Positions 7,839-15,480 of a stretch of DNA of 17,440 nucleotides are shown one piece after another (position 1 is the stretch's first letter; each line of letters starts with the position of its first letter). A program made the position numbers and the translations under genes. Source of the DNA: Symbiodinium natans. Lineage: Eukaryota; Sar; Dinophyceae; Suessiales; Symbiodiniaceae. The notes beneath the pieces are model-generated. The model saw only the letters and a list, made by a program, of their open reading frames with translations. It was not told the origin of the DNA and did not search any database. The DNA lies in the NCBI GenBank assembly GCA_905221605.1, contig CAJNDS010002330.1, forward strand, positions 1-17,440. Direction: 5' to 3'.

Positions 7839-8874
7839 CTCCTCAAACCCGTCGGTCAGAGTCCGCCGACAATCTTGATAGTTCAAATTACCCCGAAAGG
7901 CCACGATGCCGGCCTTGTATGCACATACGCCACCACAGCTTGCAAGTCACCTACACACAGAACCGCAGCCTTCTAATGGGTCCAAACGAAGCCAAGACAC
8001 CAAGTAACACTGCCCCTCCCTGGGATTCATGAGAACTGTCACAACCCGACCACGAGTTGCCCTTTTCCGGCTGGTTTCCACGCGGCTGCCCAAGCCGATC
8101 TTTCCAGAGAACAAATCAGCGCTCACTTCGATGCGACTCCTCGGCACCGGAACAGAATCGCCGGGCCACATAGGCAGAATCGGCTCTTTGCCTGTGCGAG
8201 CAACAACTCCCGCAATTTCGTTCGTCCGGTTTCCTCGTCCGTGAAAGGCAGCACGACGAAATGCGTGAAATTGAACCGACAGTGTTGAGGCTTTCGCCGG
8301 CTGCCCTCTGGCGCGTACTTGAAACAGGTGCTTTGATGCTCGTGCAAATGGCCAGCCAAAGAACACACGGCACGTGCATCAGCTGCAAAAAGATCCCGAA
8401 ACTTTTCAGCATCCTCTTCCAGGCTGCCCATGTCCGCCAACTCATCATTTTTTCCTGACACAGCCGACACTGGCATGCGCCCATGGCACGAGGTAGCACA
8501 CGATAGCGAGGTAGTCGAGACATCACCGCGCCCGTCAAAGGAATTTCACGCACCTTCGGCTTCGATCCCTCAGCCGGCGCAGGAGCCCGCGCGATATGGC
8601 CATCCACATACGCATTGACAACCGGAACCAAAGGACGACGAACAACGTCATCGGAGCGGACATCCTTCGCCTGCTCTCCATATGCCTCTTCCACCTCACC
8701 GTCGAAACGGTCGCTCTTCTGCCACTTCGCCAGATACGGCAAAGGACACAATTCAACGTCACTGGGAATCGGACCATCTCGCAATTGCAAAGGCAACAAA
8801 GAAGCACAGGACGACATGATGCTCTCCACCGCCCGAAGAGTCGCCTCTTGCCACGCAGCGAGACGCGCGCGGGC
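7839..8874 (-). CDS. Gene B block 7: Cys/His segment after the HUH domain
   Basis: It starts A-R-A-R-L-A-A-W-Q-E-A-T-L-R-A-V-E-S and includes I-P-L-T-G-A-V-M-S-R-L-P-R-Y, C-Q-C-R-L-C, then H-L-H-E-H-Q-S-T-C-F-K-Y and K-P-Q-H-C-R-F-N-F (8350-8267). It ends A-F-R-G-N-L-N-Y-Q-D-C-R-R-T-L-T-D-G-F-E-E. The H-x-H-x3-T-C-x-K ... C-R-F-x-F pattern is a hallmark of Helitron proteins and probably binds a metal. The reading shifts frame at a six-A run on the coding strand (about 8450-8456) and again near 8190-8235. A TGA at 7949-7947 is either a nonsense change or lies in a 45-bp intron. Confidence 0.7.
7914..7958 (-). other. In-frame TGA, or very short intron (45 bp)
   Basis: Family-like reading is in the same frame on both sides of a TGA at 7949-7947. 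A GT...ACAAG|G segment of 45 bases, phase 0 and a multiple of three, would remove the stop and obeys the AG|G rule seen elsewhere. The length is well below the other introns. Confidence 0.4.
8450..8456 (-). other. Homopolymer frameshift in gene B
   Basis: C-Q-C-R-L-C-Q-E-K is in one frame and N-D-E-L-A-D-M-G-S-L-E-E-D in the next. One more A in the six-A run would join them. There is no room for an intron. Confidence 0.65.
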
Positions 8875-8945
8875 CTGTGGTATACAAGCAAATCACACCA
8901 AAGAAAGACAAAACAGGTATATTAACATGCCTAACAGAATCGGGC
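8875..8945 (-). other. Predicted intron (GC donor, AG|G acceptor), 71 bp
   Basis: AGGCCCG stands at both boundaries (8947-8941 and 8876-8870). Splicing gives R-R-E-T-A-E-A-R-A-R-L-A-A-W-Q-E-A-T-L, as in the family. Unspliced, the frame stops at TAG within the intron. Its body is AT-rich compared with the exons. Confidence 0.85.
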
Positions 8946-9290
8946 CTCGGCGGTCTCGCGCCTCAAGATCTCCTTGATCCAACGACGAGAGGCCCGGTTG
9001 ACGAAATGCAGCACTATGTGCGGGTGAAGACTCAGACGGGCCTGCTCCTCTATGGGTCCATGCAATTGAAAAACCGCCGGAAAACTGCCACCCAAAAATG
9101 CAGCGGCCGCTCCATCCGGCCAAGTCACGCCGGCGCGTGCTCCATTCGCCCGCAGTTGATGGTCGAAGGGCATCACACACAACACATGTTCCAGAAATAA
9201 TTGCATGGATACAATAAAGAACTGCGCCTGGGCAATTGGGTTTTGCGACACCATGCGTAGCATCTCCTTTGCCGATGGCATCGTAGGCTC
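8946..9290 (-). CDS. Gene B block 6: Rep nuclease HUH motif
   Basis: The exon reads M-P-S-A-K-E-M-L ... N-P-I-A-Q-A-Q-F-F ... G-P-I-E-E-Q-A-R-L-S-L-H-P-H-I-V-L-H-F-V-N. The H-P-H pair (about 9026-9018) is the metal-binding HUH motif of rolling-circle replication initiators. It is preceded by the usual G-x-x-E-x-Q-x-R-x-x-L-H context of Helitrons. HUH nucleases nick one strand and join to it through tyrosine. Both His residues are intact. The usual Gly after Arg in Q-R-G is replaced (A-R-L-S). The exon ends R-R-E-T-A-E at a GC donor. Confidence 0.85.
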
Positions 9291-9364
9291 CTGGCACTCA
9301 CTTGGTCACAGTGTTCTACAAACCAAAAACACCAAAAGGAAAACTCCAAACCAGCATCAAGCAC
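9291..9364 (-). other. Predicted intron (GT donor, AG|G acceptor), 74 bp
   Basis: The donor is CCCGGA|GTGCTTG and the acceptor GAGTGCCAG|GAGCC. GAGTGC appears near both ends. The phase-0 join gives D-G-P-G-E-P-T-M-P-S-A-K-E-M. A GC donor two codons later (GAT|GCTGG) would also be in phase. The intron is T-rich. Confidence 0.6.
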
Positions 9365-10130
9365 TCCGGGTCCATCCTCGTCCAGAAGAGACACGACATA
9401 CTTCTCTGAATCGCCTTCAGCAGTTAGGCCGCCACGAGGATGCTTCACGCAGCCACCATGCAGCACGACCATCAACGGATTCCTGACATCAGCCACGTTC
9501 GGCGTCAGGAAACCGTCGATCCCTCCACGCAGAAGCATCGCTCCATTCTGCTCGTGCCGCAACTGCTGCCGCGCCCCATCGCTGCCAACCACTTGGTTGG
9601 AGAAATGGTGCAAGTCTGTCAACGCATTTTTGACGTCGGCGTGGACATGGCTGGACTGAAACACATCAACCATATTGGCTCTCTCTACAAGCACCTTCAA
9701 GGCTTCGGAGAGTTTCTCATACGTGCAGTCCAGGATGGTCTTCAAAGATTGCTTGAAACTGCGACGCCGAACGTACGCAGACGCAGAACGAATCAGCTTC
9801 ATGCGCTTCCAAGAATCACTGACCACGGCAATGAAATTGAAGTCGCCACGCCAACGAGCAATGGACGGCGGCTGGTAGCCTGTGCCAGCTTCGATCGGCA
9901 CGGCGCCATCTCCTCCAACATCGTATTCCAGCTCCACTCGCTCCAGCAAATAGCTTCCCCACTCACGAAAGGTCATAGGAGTAACGCGGCGAAGGCCGAA
10001 AACGCCATGGCTGTATGGGAACAATTCAGGAAAGCAATTTTGCCAATAATCGGCATGATACATCGAAAGTGGCTCTGAACCCGTGTACACAACATGAACG
10101 CGCTTCTTCGAAGAATCACCATCATTGGAC
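9365..10130 (-). CDS. Gene B block 5: Helitron N-terminal-like domain
   Basis: Starting after S-N-D-G-D, the exon reads Y-H-A-D-Y-W-Q-N-C-F-P-E-L-F-P-Y-S-H-G-V-F-G, then F-R-E-W-G-S-Y-L-L-E-R ... L-E-Y-D. Further on it shows V-G-S-D-G-A-R-Q-Q-L-R-H-E and G-G-I-D-G-F-L-T-P-N-V-A-D-V-R-N-P-L. These are the conserved blocks of the Helitron helicase-like N-terminal domain (F-P-x-L-F-P-x-G; R-x-E ... G-x-P-x-x-F-x-T-x-N-P-x-D). In this copy G-I-D-G-F-L-T-P-N-V-A-D stands in the place of G-x-P-x-x-F-x-T-x-N-P-x-D. The exon is uninterrupted for more than 250 codons, the best preserved part of the element. Confidence 0.8.
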
Positions 10131-10227
10131 CTGATTGCAAGTCGAGCGAGTTGGCAGCTAGCAGCTAGCACGACCCTTACGCAGAAGAGCATAAAATAAA
10201 ACAACATGTGCCACCTCGCCCAGACAC
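10131..10227 (-). other. Predicted intron (GT donor, AG|G acceptor), 97 bp
   Basis: The donor is TTGCACC|GTGTCT and the acceptor GCAATCAG|GTCC. The phase-2 join makes a Pro codon, R-I-A-P-S-N-D-G-D. A more obvious GT at 10214 would be out of phase. Confidence 0.6.
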
Positions 10228-10805
10228 GGTGCAATGCGACCCTCGACCTCATCCATGGCCTGCACCAGCCCGTCCAGCTTCTGCTGCAAGTCCGCCTGTG
10301 ACATCGAAGCCACGGCGCCACGCAGACTTTCCACCTCCGCATCCATGCCCAGCCCAGTCTGGCTTCGTCTCTCCATCAGCATGATGATCTTCGCAGCCAG
10401 CTCCTTGCAGGAACGCTCCACATCCAAGTCAGCGGAGCTCACATCGGCCACAGCGCAGTTGAAGGACGGCGAGGCCTCGTCCTCCCCCTCTTCTACATCG
10501 TCGTCGGGCGACTGCTGCACGCAGTCTCCATCGGCATCCTCCGACACCACGGCCTCAGCAATGTTCTCCCCGCGGACATCCTCGGGCACGTCTGCAGGTC
10601 CCGGCAACTTCGCTGGAACGGCTTCGGCGGCGGCAAGAACGGAGGCCTGCGCCTTCACTGCTTTATGCAGTTCCACGAACCGTTCTTGAGCCACCTCTTC
10701 GCTGATCTCCAAAGTCTGATACGCCGCATTGTGCTGCGTCAAATATCTAGCGGCAGCCATGTATACATCCCGCGGAATTTCTGCCCATTGCGCATGATCC
10801 AAATC
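10228..10805 (-). CDS. Gene B block 4: conserved start and acidic linker
   Basis: It begins D-L-D-H-A-Q-W-A-E-I-P-R-D-V-Y-M-A-A and continues L-T-Q-H-N-A-A-Y, the segment that in Helitrons precedes the Rep N-terminal domain. It then becomes a long acidic linker (D-D-D-V-E-E-G-E-D-E-A) and a probable coiled coil with Leu, Gln and Glu (L-Q-Q-K-L-D-G-L-V-Q-A-M-D-E-V-E). The linker is likely variable and disordered. The exon ends at 10228, where a phase-2 GT donor connects to the next exon. Confidence 0.65.
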
Positions 10806-10899
10806 CTCGGCACACCACACCCTTCCACCCCGCCACCCCCCCTGCCTTTGCTGCCCTAGCACTAACACACAGAAACGCTTGCTCTGCACACAAAAATAC
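10806..10899 (-). other. Predicted intron (GT donor, AG|G acceptor), 94 bp
   Basis: The donor is CCAGAT|GTATTT and the acceptor GTGCCGAG|GATTTG. The phase-0 join gives A-L-V-G-A-D-P-D-D-L-D-H-A-Q-W-A-E-I-P-R, which matches the continuous family pattern. Confidence 0.75.
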
Positions 10900-11776
10900 A
10901 TCTGGATCGGCGCCGACCAGCGCAATCGACAGTGTGTCGGCTAGATAAGGTACCGCCTCCTCGCTCGTGGGCGGCAGGCGCGCGGTCACCAGTTCCTTCA
11001 TCTTTGCTTGCGGGAACGCCACAGTATTGGCGCGCATGCCGCACTGCTTTTCTTCCGGAGCGCCTGGCTTACGCGGCTCGGCGATGATCTTCTGCACCAC
11101 TGCGCGACCCAAAGACAGCAGCAAAAAAAGTCATCGAGGACAAACGACGGCTTCCGTTCCGGAACACACTGGGCACCCGCCCAATCCACAAATCATTGGC
11201 CAGCGCAAGGGCGTTTCCGCGTCAAACTTCCCGCACATTCTGCACAAACCCAAACCTCGGTGGCACTGGTGAGGATATAGGGAACCGACGTCCTGTTTAG
11301 CAGCCAAAGCCACGGAGAGCCATCTGCATACTTCCCATATGGATGCTGCACGCAGCTGCACTTCAATTCGCATTTCGGCAACAGCGGCCACCGTAGCAGG
11401 TAGCGCTTGTAGTCGAAAGTGTTCTCATGCACAGCTGCGACCAGGTCCTTCTGAATAGCCAGCCCCCTGGAAGCACTTGCCATGTCCGGCTCTTCTGCCT
11501 CCGCATCGGATTCGTCACGCGCCACTTCCTGCTCGGGCACGCTCTCTTCCACCAGAAGGTCCCCGTTACCTGTCGACTCGTCACCGACCTTCTTCTCGCT
11601 CGGCCGAGTAAACAGCTTCAGGCGCTTCAAACGCTCCAGCCACATGCCCCGGGCGCACACAGCACAAGGTTCCAGACGCCTTGGCTCCGCAGTGGAGCCT
11701 CGCGCTGCATGCAGATAATGGAAAGCGTGCGCACCCAGGCCCCGACGCATCTCTTCCCCAGAGACTGGAAACGGAC
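10900..11776 (-). CDS. Gene B block 3: Cys-pair region and Helitron upstream motifs
   Basis: The block reads P-C-A-V-C-A-R (Cys pair near 11666-11655), an acidic segment, then V-C-A-E-C-A-G-S-L (near 11249-11223), A-L-A-L-A-N-D-L-W-I-G-R-V-P, L-L-S-L-G-R-A-V-V-Q-K-I-I-A-E-P, and finally G-M-R-A-N-T-V-A-F-P-Q ... L-A-D-T-L-S-I-A-L-V-G. In Helitron-type proteins of protists these blocks precede the Rep domain in exactly this order. The four cysteines could bind zinc. Two 1-bp shifts interrupt it: one between T-R-K-R-P and A-L-A-N (about 11204-11208), one at a seven-T run (11122-11128). Neither can be explained by a plausible intron without losing family residues. Confidence 0.7.
11122..11128 (-). 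other. Homopolymer frameshift in gene B
   Basis: On the coding strand M-T-F-F is followed by a frame break, and L-L-S-L-G-R-A-V-V-Q-K is in the next frame. One T fewer in the seven-T run would make the reading continuous. Confidence 0.65.
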
Positions 11777-12032
11777 CTTACACACGGATCAATCAGGGAA
11801 GCGGCAGCCTGTATCCGGCTAAGTACCTCCCGTCACAAAAAGGCTAAGTGCCACCCGTCACAATACAACGCCAACTACAGACAACCAACTACAGATAAGA
11901 CGCCGTCTTGCTCCTCGTAGAAACCATGCGCTTGCGATACTCTTCTTGGGCTCGCAAAACATCACACTGAACGTCTGGCAAATGCCTCTCCTACCCAAGT
12001 CAAGTGCAGGCGCACCGACACCCCCAAAAAAC
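11777..12032 (-). other. Predicted intron (GT donor, AG|G acceptor), 256 bp
   Basis: The donor GCGCG|GTTTTTTGG and acceptor GTGTAAG|GTCCG join in phase 1 (Gly codon), linking W-H-C-A-G to P-F-P-V-S-G-E-E-M-R-R-G. It is the longest predicted intron of the window. It contains a 25-bp tandem repeat (11817-11866) and a 14-bp repeat (CCAACTACAGA). Confidence 0.5.
11817..11866. repeat. 25-bp tandem repeat, two copies
   Basis: GGCTAAGTACCTCCCGTCAC at 11817 and GGCTAAGTGCCACCCGTCAC at 11842 are two imperfect copies. They lie inside a predicted intron. Confidence 0.75.
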
Positions 12033-12996
12033 CCGCGCAATGCCATTCCCTGTCCTTCATGCGCAACGCGATCTCATCCCGCCCGTCCGTCTGAAAGTCG
12101 CAGAGCTCACAAGCAAACATCCCCGAACACATCGGGAGTCGGGGAAGACTCGTCGAGCACCTCAGTCTGATTTTGCAAGAGATTCCAGCTCGCACGTCGA
12201 CGGAATGTATAAATTGGACTGTACGTATATGCAAGAACGCAAGTAAAACTCAAGTAACGTGCTTCCAAGACACCATCGTCAACAAAAGAAGATGCGGGAA
12301 GATACACGTCTCTCGCCGGGCGCAAACGCCAAATGCCAGGAAATCGCTTCTCCCACAACGCAATCTCTCCCGCTCGCACGCCAAACCTGCCGCCAGCGAA
12401 CCGTCTCTGCTGCACCCTGCGCAAGTTCCGAGCCAAGACTGCATGATTGCTATTCTTGCCGAACTTCGGCAGTTCGCCCGTGTCTACGCGCAGCGCCTCC
12501 GTCTCCTGAAACCAGACTTCGTGCTTCGGCCACCACAAGAAGACGTGCGACGTGGTCGACTTCTCCCAAGCATCCAACACGGAGTCCATCAGGCAAGCGC
12601 GATAATCCATCACCCGACCTTTTCGACGAGCCACGCGCGCCTTAAACCGTAGGCGTCGCACCAGATTAAGGCCCTGCGCCAGATCCCTTTCCATCTTATC
12701 GGAGCTTGTGATTTCAGGCAAACGAGCATTTGCCTTGCAGAAGTCGGACACGGCAGCGCGAAACGTCGAGGTCGGATCCCAGGAAAGCCAGCCAGACTCT
12801 TCCAGCATGGCCTGCGCAGCATGTCTCGTGGCATCATCCATGGGCAACACGCCCAGCTCTCGCTGAACGTCCACTGCAACGGAGCCCCGCACTATGCCGA
12901 CCACCAATTCCACGCAGGCGCCTCGATGATCCCTGGCACGATCCGCGGCAGTACGGCCTCCTGCATAACATCGACAAAGCATGTCTTCAGGCAGAC
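12033..12996 (-). CDS. Gene B block 2: helicase-associated-like repeats and Cys-rich patch
   Basis: The exons are 12996-12306 and 12160-12033. The first shows two units resembling helicase-associated domains (the Trp-rich repeats often attached to bacterial and protist helicases). One is F-C-K-A-N-A-R-L-P-E ... L-A-Q-G-L-N-L-V-R-R. The other is W-F-Q-E-T-E-A-L ... G-E-L-P-K ... L-A-R-N-L-R-R-V-Q-Q-R ... L-W-E-K-R-F-P-G-I-W. In the known family such units pair a G-x-L-P motif with L-x-x-W/N-x-x-x-Q-R and end P-G-F/I-x-W. The assignment rests on pattern only. The second exon contains F-A-C-E-L-C-D-F-Q and W-H-C, a possible zinc-binding patch. In a transposase this region could help bind DNA (inference). 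Confidence 0.55.
12161..12305 (-). other. Predicted intron (GT donor, AG|G acceptor), 145 bp
   Basis: The donor is GACGT|GTATC and the acceptor GACTGAG|GTGCTC. The phase-2 join gives R-P-A-R-D-V-C-S-T-S and leads into the C-E-L-C exon. A second donor two bases earlier would give a shorter, stopped frame. Confidence 0.5.
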
Positions 12997-13060
12997 CTCG
13001 GCATAAACGGGCACATATCTAACATATTTCGATGCGAGAACGACAAGCCAAAAAAAAGAC
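12997..13060 (-). other. Predicted intron (GT donor, AG|G acceptor), 64 bp
   Basis: The donor CGAA|GTCTTTTT and acceptor TGCCGAG|GTCTGC share GTCT. The phase-1 join makes a Ser codon and links C-R-S to L-P-E-D-M-L-C-R. The donor is followed by a T run. Confidence 0.65.
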
Positions 13061-14802
13061 TTCGACAACTATGCAAGGAAGCCCAGCAACAGCACAACGG
13101 CTCCAAGATTTCCAACACTGTACGATTATGAAAAACATCGTAAATGGTTTCCGCGACGGAGCAAATGCTCTCGCGCCAGGAGGAAATAAACTCCTCATAC
13201 GGTTGTGCCCAATCCGATGCACTTTCCACCAGGCGGATAGCTCTCTGAACACGACGCGCCAAGGCGTCCTCGCCATGGACCGCCGCTTCCCGTCCACGGC
13301 GGGCATGTCTGCCATGCTGCAGATGAAAAGCGGCACCTTCCTCCAAAGCGGCTTTAGCTGCGCCGACACTCATCTCTACACATGCATCTGCTGCGTGCCA
13401 GGACTCCAGAAATGCAGCATGTGCGATCGCAAGTTCAGGAAAAGAATCCAGGCAGGCCACAGCCCGCTGGAGCCGCTGTGTCAGGGCATCCTCGCCATGG
13501 ACAGCCGCTTCCCGTCCACGGCGGGCATGTCTGCCATGCTGCAGATGAAAGGCGGCGCCCCTCGAAAGCGGCTTTTGCTGCGTCCAGAGTAACGTCTGCT
13601 GCGTGCCAGGAGCCAGGACTCCAGAAATGCAGCATGTGCGATCGCAAGTTCAGGAAAAGAATCCAGGCAGGCCACAGCCCGCTGGAGCCGCTGTGCCAGG
13701 GCATCCTCGCCATGGACAGCCGCTTCCCGGCCACGGCGGGCATGTCTGCCATGCTGCAGATGAAAGGCGGCGCCTTCCTCCAAAGCGGCTTTAGCTGCGC
13801 CGACACTCATCTCTACACATGCATCTGCTGCGTGCCAGGACTCCAGAAATGCAGCATGCGCGATCGCAAGTTCAGGAAAAGAATCCAGGCAGGCCACAGC
13901 CCGCTGGAGCCGCCGTGCCAGGGCATCCTCGCCATGGACAGCCGCTTCCCGTCCACGGCGGACATGTCTGCCATGCTGCAGATGAAAGGCGGCACCTTCC
14001 TCCAAAGCGGCTTTAGCCTTTAGCTGCGCCGACACTCATCTCTACACATGCATCTGCTGCGTGCCAGGACTCCAGAAATGCAGCATGTGCGATCGCAAGT
14101 TCAGGAAAAGAATCCAGGCAGGCCACAGCCCGCTGGAGCCGCTGTGCCAGGGCATCCTCGCCATGGACAGCCGCTTCCCGGCCACGGCGGGCATGTCTGC
14201 CATGCTGCAGATGAAAGGCGGCACCTTCCTCGAAAGCGGCTTTTGCTGCGTCCAGAAAAACGTCTGCTGCGCGCCAGGACTCCAGAAATGCAGCATGTGC
14301 GATCGCAAGTTCAGGAAAAGAGTCTAGGCAGGCCACAGCCCGCTGGAGCCGCCGGGCCAGGGCATCCTCGCCATGGACAGCCGCTTCCCGTCCACGGCGG
14401 GCATGCCTGCCATGCTGCAGATGAAAGGCGGCACCTTCCTCAAGCGCAGAGAGCACGGCCAGGTCGCGGCGACTGCTAGAAAGCACGCCATCCAGCACGT
14501 CCGCGAATTCACACGTCAGGCTTTCTCGGACTTCAGCGTCCAAAGATGGCCAAGACTTCCGAAGCATGCTAATCCCACGAGCCAACGTGTCCTCTCTCGC
14601 CAGAGTTCCATTTCTAGCCGGCAAACACTTGTGCAAAGCACGAAACTTACGCAAGTCGGAAAGTATCTTGGAATGCCTCTCGCCTGCATCCTCTGCCTGC
14701 GAGATGACCTTCCCGCAAGGCTGTTGCGCTGCCGGCTTTCGCAGCGGAATCACTAGGCTCCCGTCCGGACGCCGATACCTTCTTGGCGGACAGCTTGCCC
14801 AT
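13061..14802 (-). CDS. Gene B N-terminal block: short leader and Ala-rich tandem-repeat domain
   Basis: A possible start is ATG at 14802-14800 (M-G-K-L-S-A-K-K); the frame is also open to 14844. After an intron at 14778-14709 the second exon runs 14708-13061. It begins with a helicase-associated-like stretch (L-R-K-F-R-A-L-H-K-C-L-P ... D-T-L-A-R-G-I-S-M-L-R-K). It then has six tandem copies of a unit of about 70-74 residues, typified by A-A-F-H-L-Q-H-G-R-H-A-R-R-G, G-E-D-A-L-A-R-R-L and S-F-P-E-L-A-I-A-H-A-A-F-L-E-S-W. Two linker types alternate between units. The composition suggests helical repeats. Frames shift at the 7-bp duplications at 14011-14024 and 13605-13618, the latter together with a nearby 2-bp loss; the indels total +12, so the end of the exon is back in the starting frame, but the middle reads only if the frame changes. 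Confidence 0.6.
13605..13618. repeat. 7-bp tandem duplication (GCCAGGA) causing a frameshift
   Basis: GCCAGGA occurs twice in a row here, against once in the other five units. With a 2-bp deletion near 13555-13562 it brings the reading back to the original frame. Confidence 0.85.
14011..14024. repeat. 7-bp tandem duplication (CTTTAGC) causing a frameshift
   Basis: CTTTAGC is present twice in a row here but once in the sister repeat units. On the coding strand the duplication creates A-A-K-G-stop and moves the repeat reading to another frame. Confidence 0.85.
14709..14778 (-). other. Predicted intron (GT donor, AG|G acceptor), 70 bp
   Basis: The donor AAGAAG|GTATCG and acceptor GCGGGAAG|GTCATC share the direct repeat GAAGGT. 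The phase-0 join links S-A-K-K to V-I-S-Q-A-E-D. An alternative acceptor CAACAG lies a few codons upstream, also in phase 0. Confidence 0.6.
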
Positions 14803-14849
14803 GCCGCGTACGTGCGGGGTCCACGCCGCCTGCACAAACTCCACCTCTG

Positions 14850-15480
14850 CTACTCAGCACAGAACCAAAAAGAAACAGCTACAGACGCATAGACTTCAAC
14901 AGATTTGCAGGTAGCAAGAGCAAGTTCCAGTGCGTAGGCTGATGACAAGAAAAAAGCGCGCAGTAAGGCCCTCACAAACGCACAGGACCCCAACAAGGCC
15001 CTGGGTGAGTCTGGAAAACACTTTCTCAACGAAATTCCCGTCAACAATATTCTTGCCTCTGAACAGCACGTTCTCGACCGCAATCGCTTTGACGAGACTC
15101 CCGCCTCATCTGCACAGCACAGTACCACAGCAAATAACAAGATCGAGGCAGGGTCCAGGCCGCCCCCCTCTTTCACGGCCAGCCGAGCCCTACGCCAACG
15201 ACAACAAGTTCTGCGTGGACAGCCGAGCCGATATCCAGCTGCAAGATTTGCTTTCACATATGCATGGCAAGAAGGCGCGACAGCACACTGACTTCCACAA
15301 GCTCAGCTCAAGCAACCATTCTGAGGCCCGGACAGCTCGCAGCCAACCATTGCACGGGGGCGACAGCACACAAACTGACTTCCACAAGCTCGGCTCAAGC
15401 AACCATTCTGAGGCCCGCACAGCTTCCAACCAACGATTGCACGGATTAACGCGCGTCCGGCCCAAGTCCCCCTTAGGTTA
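14850..15480. other. Unassigned stretch with long overlapping frames
   Basis: A 183-codon plus-strand frame (14930-15481) and a 135-codon minus-strand frame (14850-15257) overlap. Neither has a recognisable motif. The minus strand would be the place for a further upstream exon of gene B, but I could not identify one. Confidence 0.4.
15290..15449. repeat. 87-bp tandem repeat, two copies
   Basis: GACTTCCACAAGCTC starts at 15290 and 15377, with CAAGCAACCATTCTGAGGCC following in both. The period of 87 is a multiple of three, and both strands stay open through it (plus strand T-D-F-H-K-L-S/G-S-S-N-H-S-E-A-R-T-A), so it may be or may have been coding. Confidence 0.8.

Larger units (their letters stand above)
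13265..14450. repeat. Coding tandem array, six copies of about 210-229 bp
   Basis: The landmark GCCATGGAC recurs with its ATG at 13275, 13497, 13712, 13934, 14163 and 14373, giving spacings of 222, 215, 222, 229 and 210. Two spacer types occur. Type A (222 bp) codes A-D-A-C-V-E-M-S-V-G-A-A-K on the minus strand; type B (210 bp) codes A-D-V-F-L-D-A-A-K. The 229 unit is type A plus a 7-bp tandem duplication; the 215 unit is type B plus a 7-bp duplication minus 2 bp. Copies are very similar to each other. Confidence 0.9.
7076..14802 (-). mobile_element. Degenerate, 3'-truncated Helitron-type element
   Basis: One long multi-exon reading, here split into blocks, encodes in order: tandem-repeat N terminus, helicase-associated-like repeats, Cys-pair region, L-A-L-A-N-D-L-W-I-G, G-M-R-A-N-T-V-A-F-P-Q, F-P-E-L-F-P-Y, the HUH motif L-H-P-H, T-C-F-K-Y/H-C-R-F-N-F, and Y-T-C-D-Y-S-A-K. 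These match the order of conserved blocks in Helitron Rep (rolling-circle) proteins of protists. Family similarity ends near 7076 after A-N-Q-A-V-M-K-G-N. No Pif1-type helicase motifs follow in the window, and no CTRR-plus-hairpin 3' terminus was identified. Several frameshifts are visible, so the copy is probably dead or mis-assembled in places. The 5' boundary is unknown; the first coding exon may lie above 14802. Confidence 0.8.

Noticed and set aside
7302-7976. Plus-strand open frame of 224 codons
   Set aside because: It is antisense to the Helitron exon with the two-tyrosine motif, crosses the C23 tract as a poly-Pro run and has no motif of its own.
10131-10214. Intron using the GT at 10214
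   Set aside because: It would join in the wrong phase and stop at once; the GT at 10227 keeps the frame.
9440-10689. Plus-strand frames of 212 and 151 codons
   Set aside because: They are shadows of the Helitron N-terminal-like exon and its acidic linker, where GC-rich codon use keeps the opposite strand open.
13265-14450. CRISPR array
   Set aside because: Units of 210-229 bp are similar over their whole length with no unique spacers, lie inside a coding exon, and the context is eukaryotic.
13382-14479. Plus-strand open frames through the tandem array
   Set aside because: The same repeat is open on both strands, but the minus strand continues into helicase-associated-like and Helitron motifs with matching splice phases.
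15386-15395. Relic of the dinoflagellate spliced leader (GGCTCAAG)
   Set aside because: Only the last eight or so bases match; the preceding bases do not fit, and the motif belongs to the 87-bp repeat.
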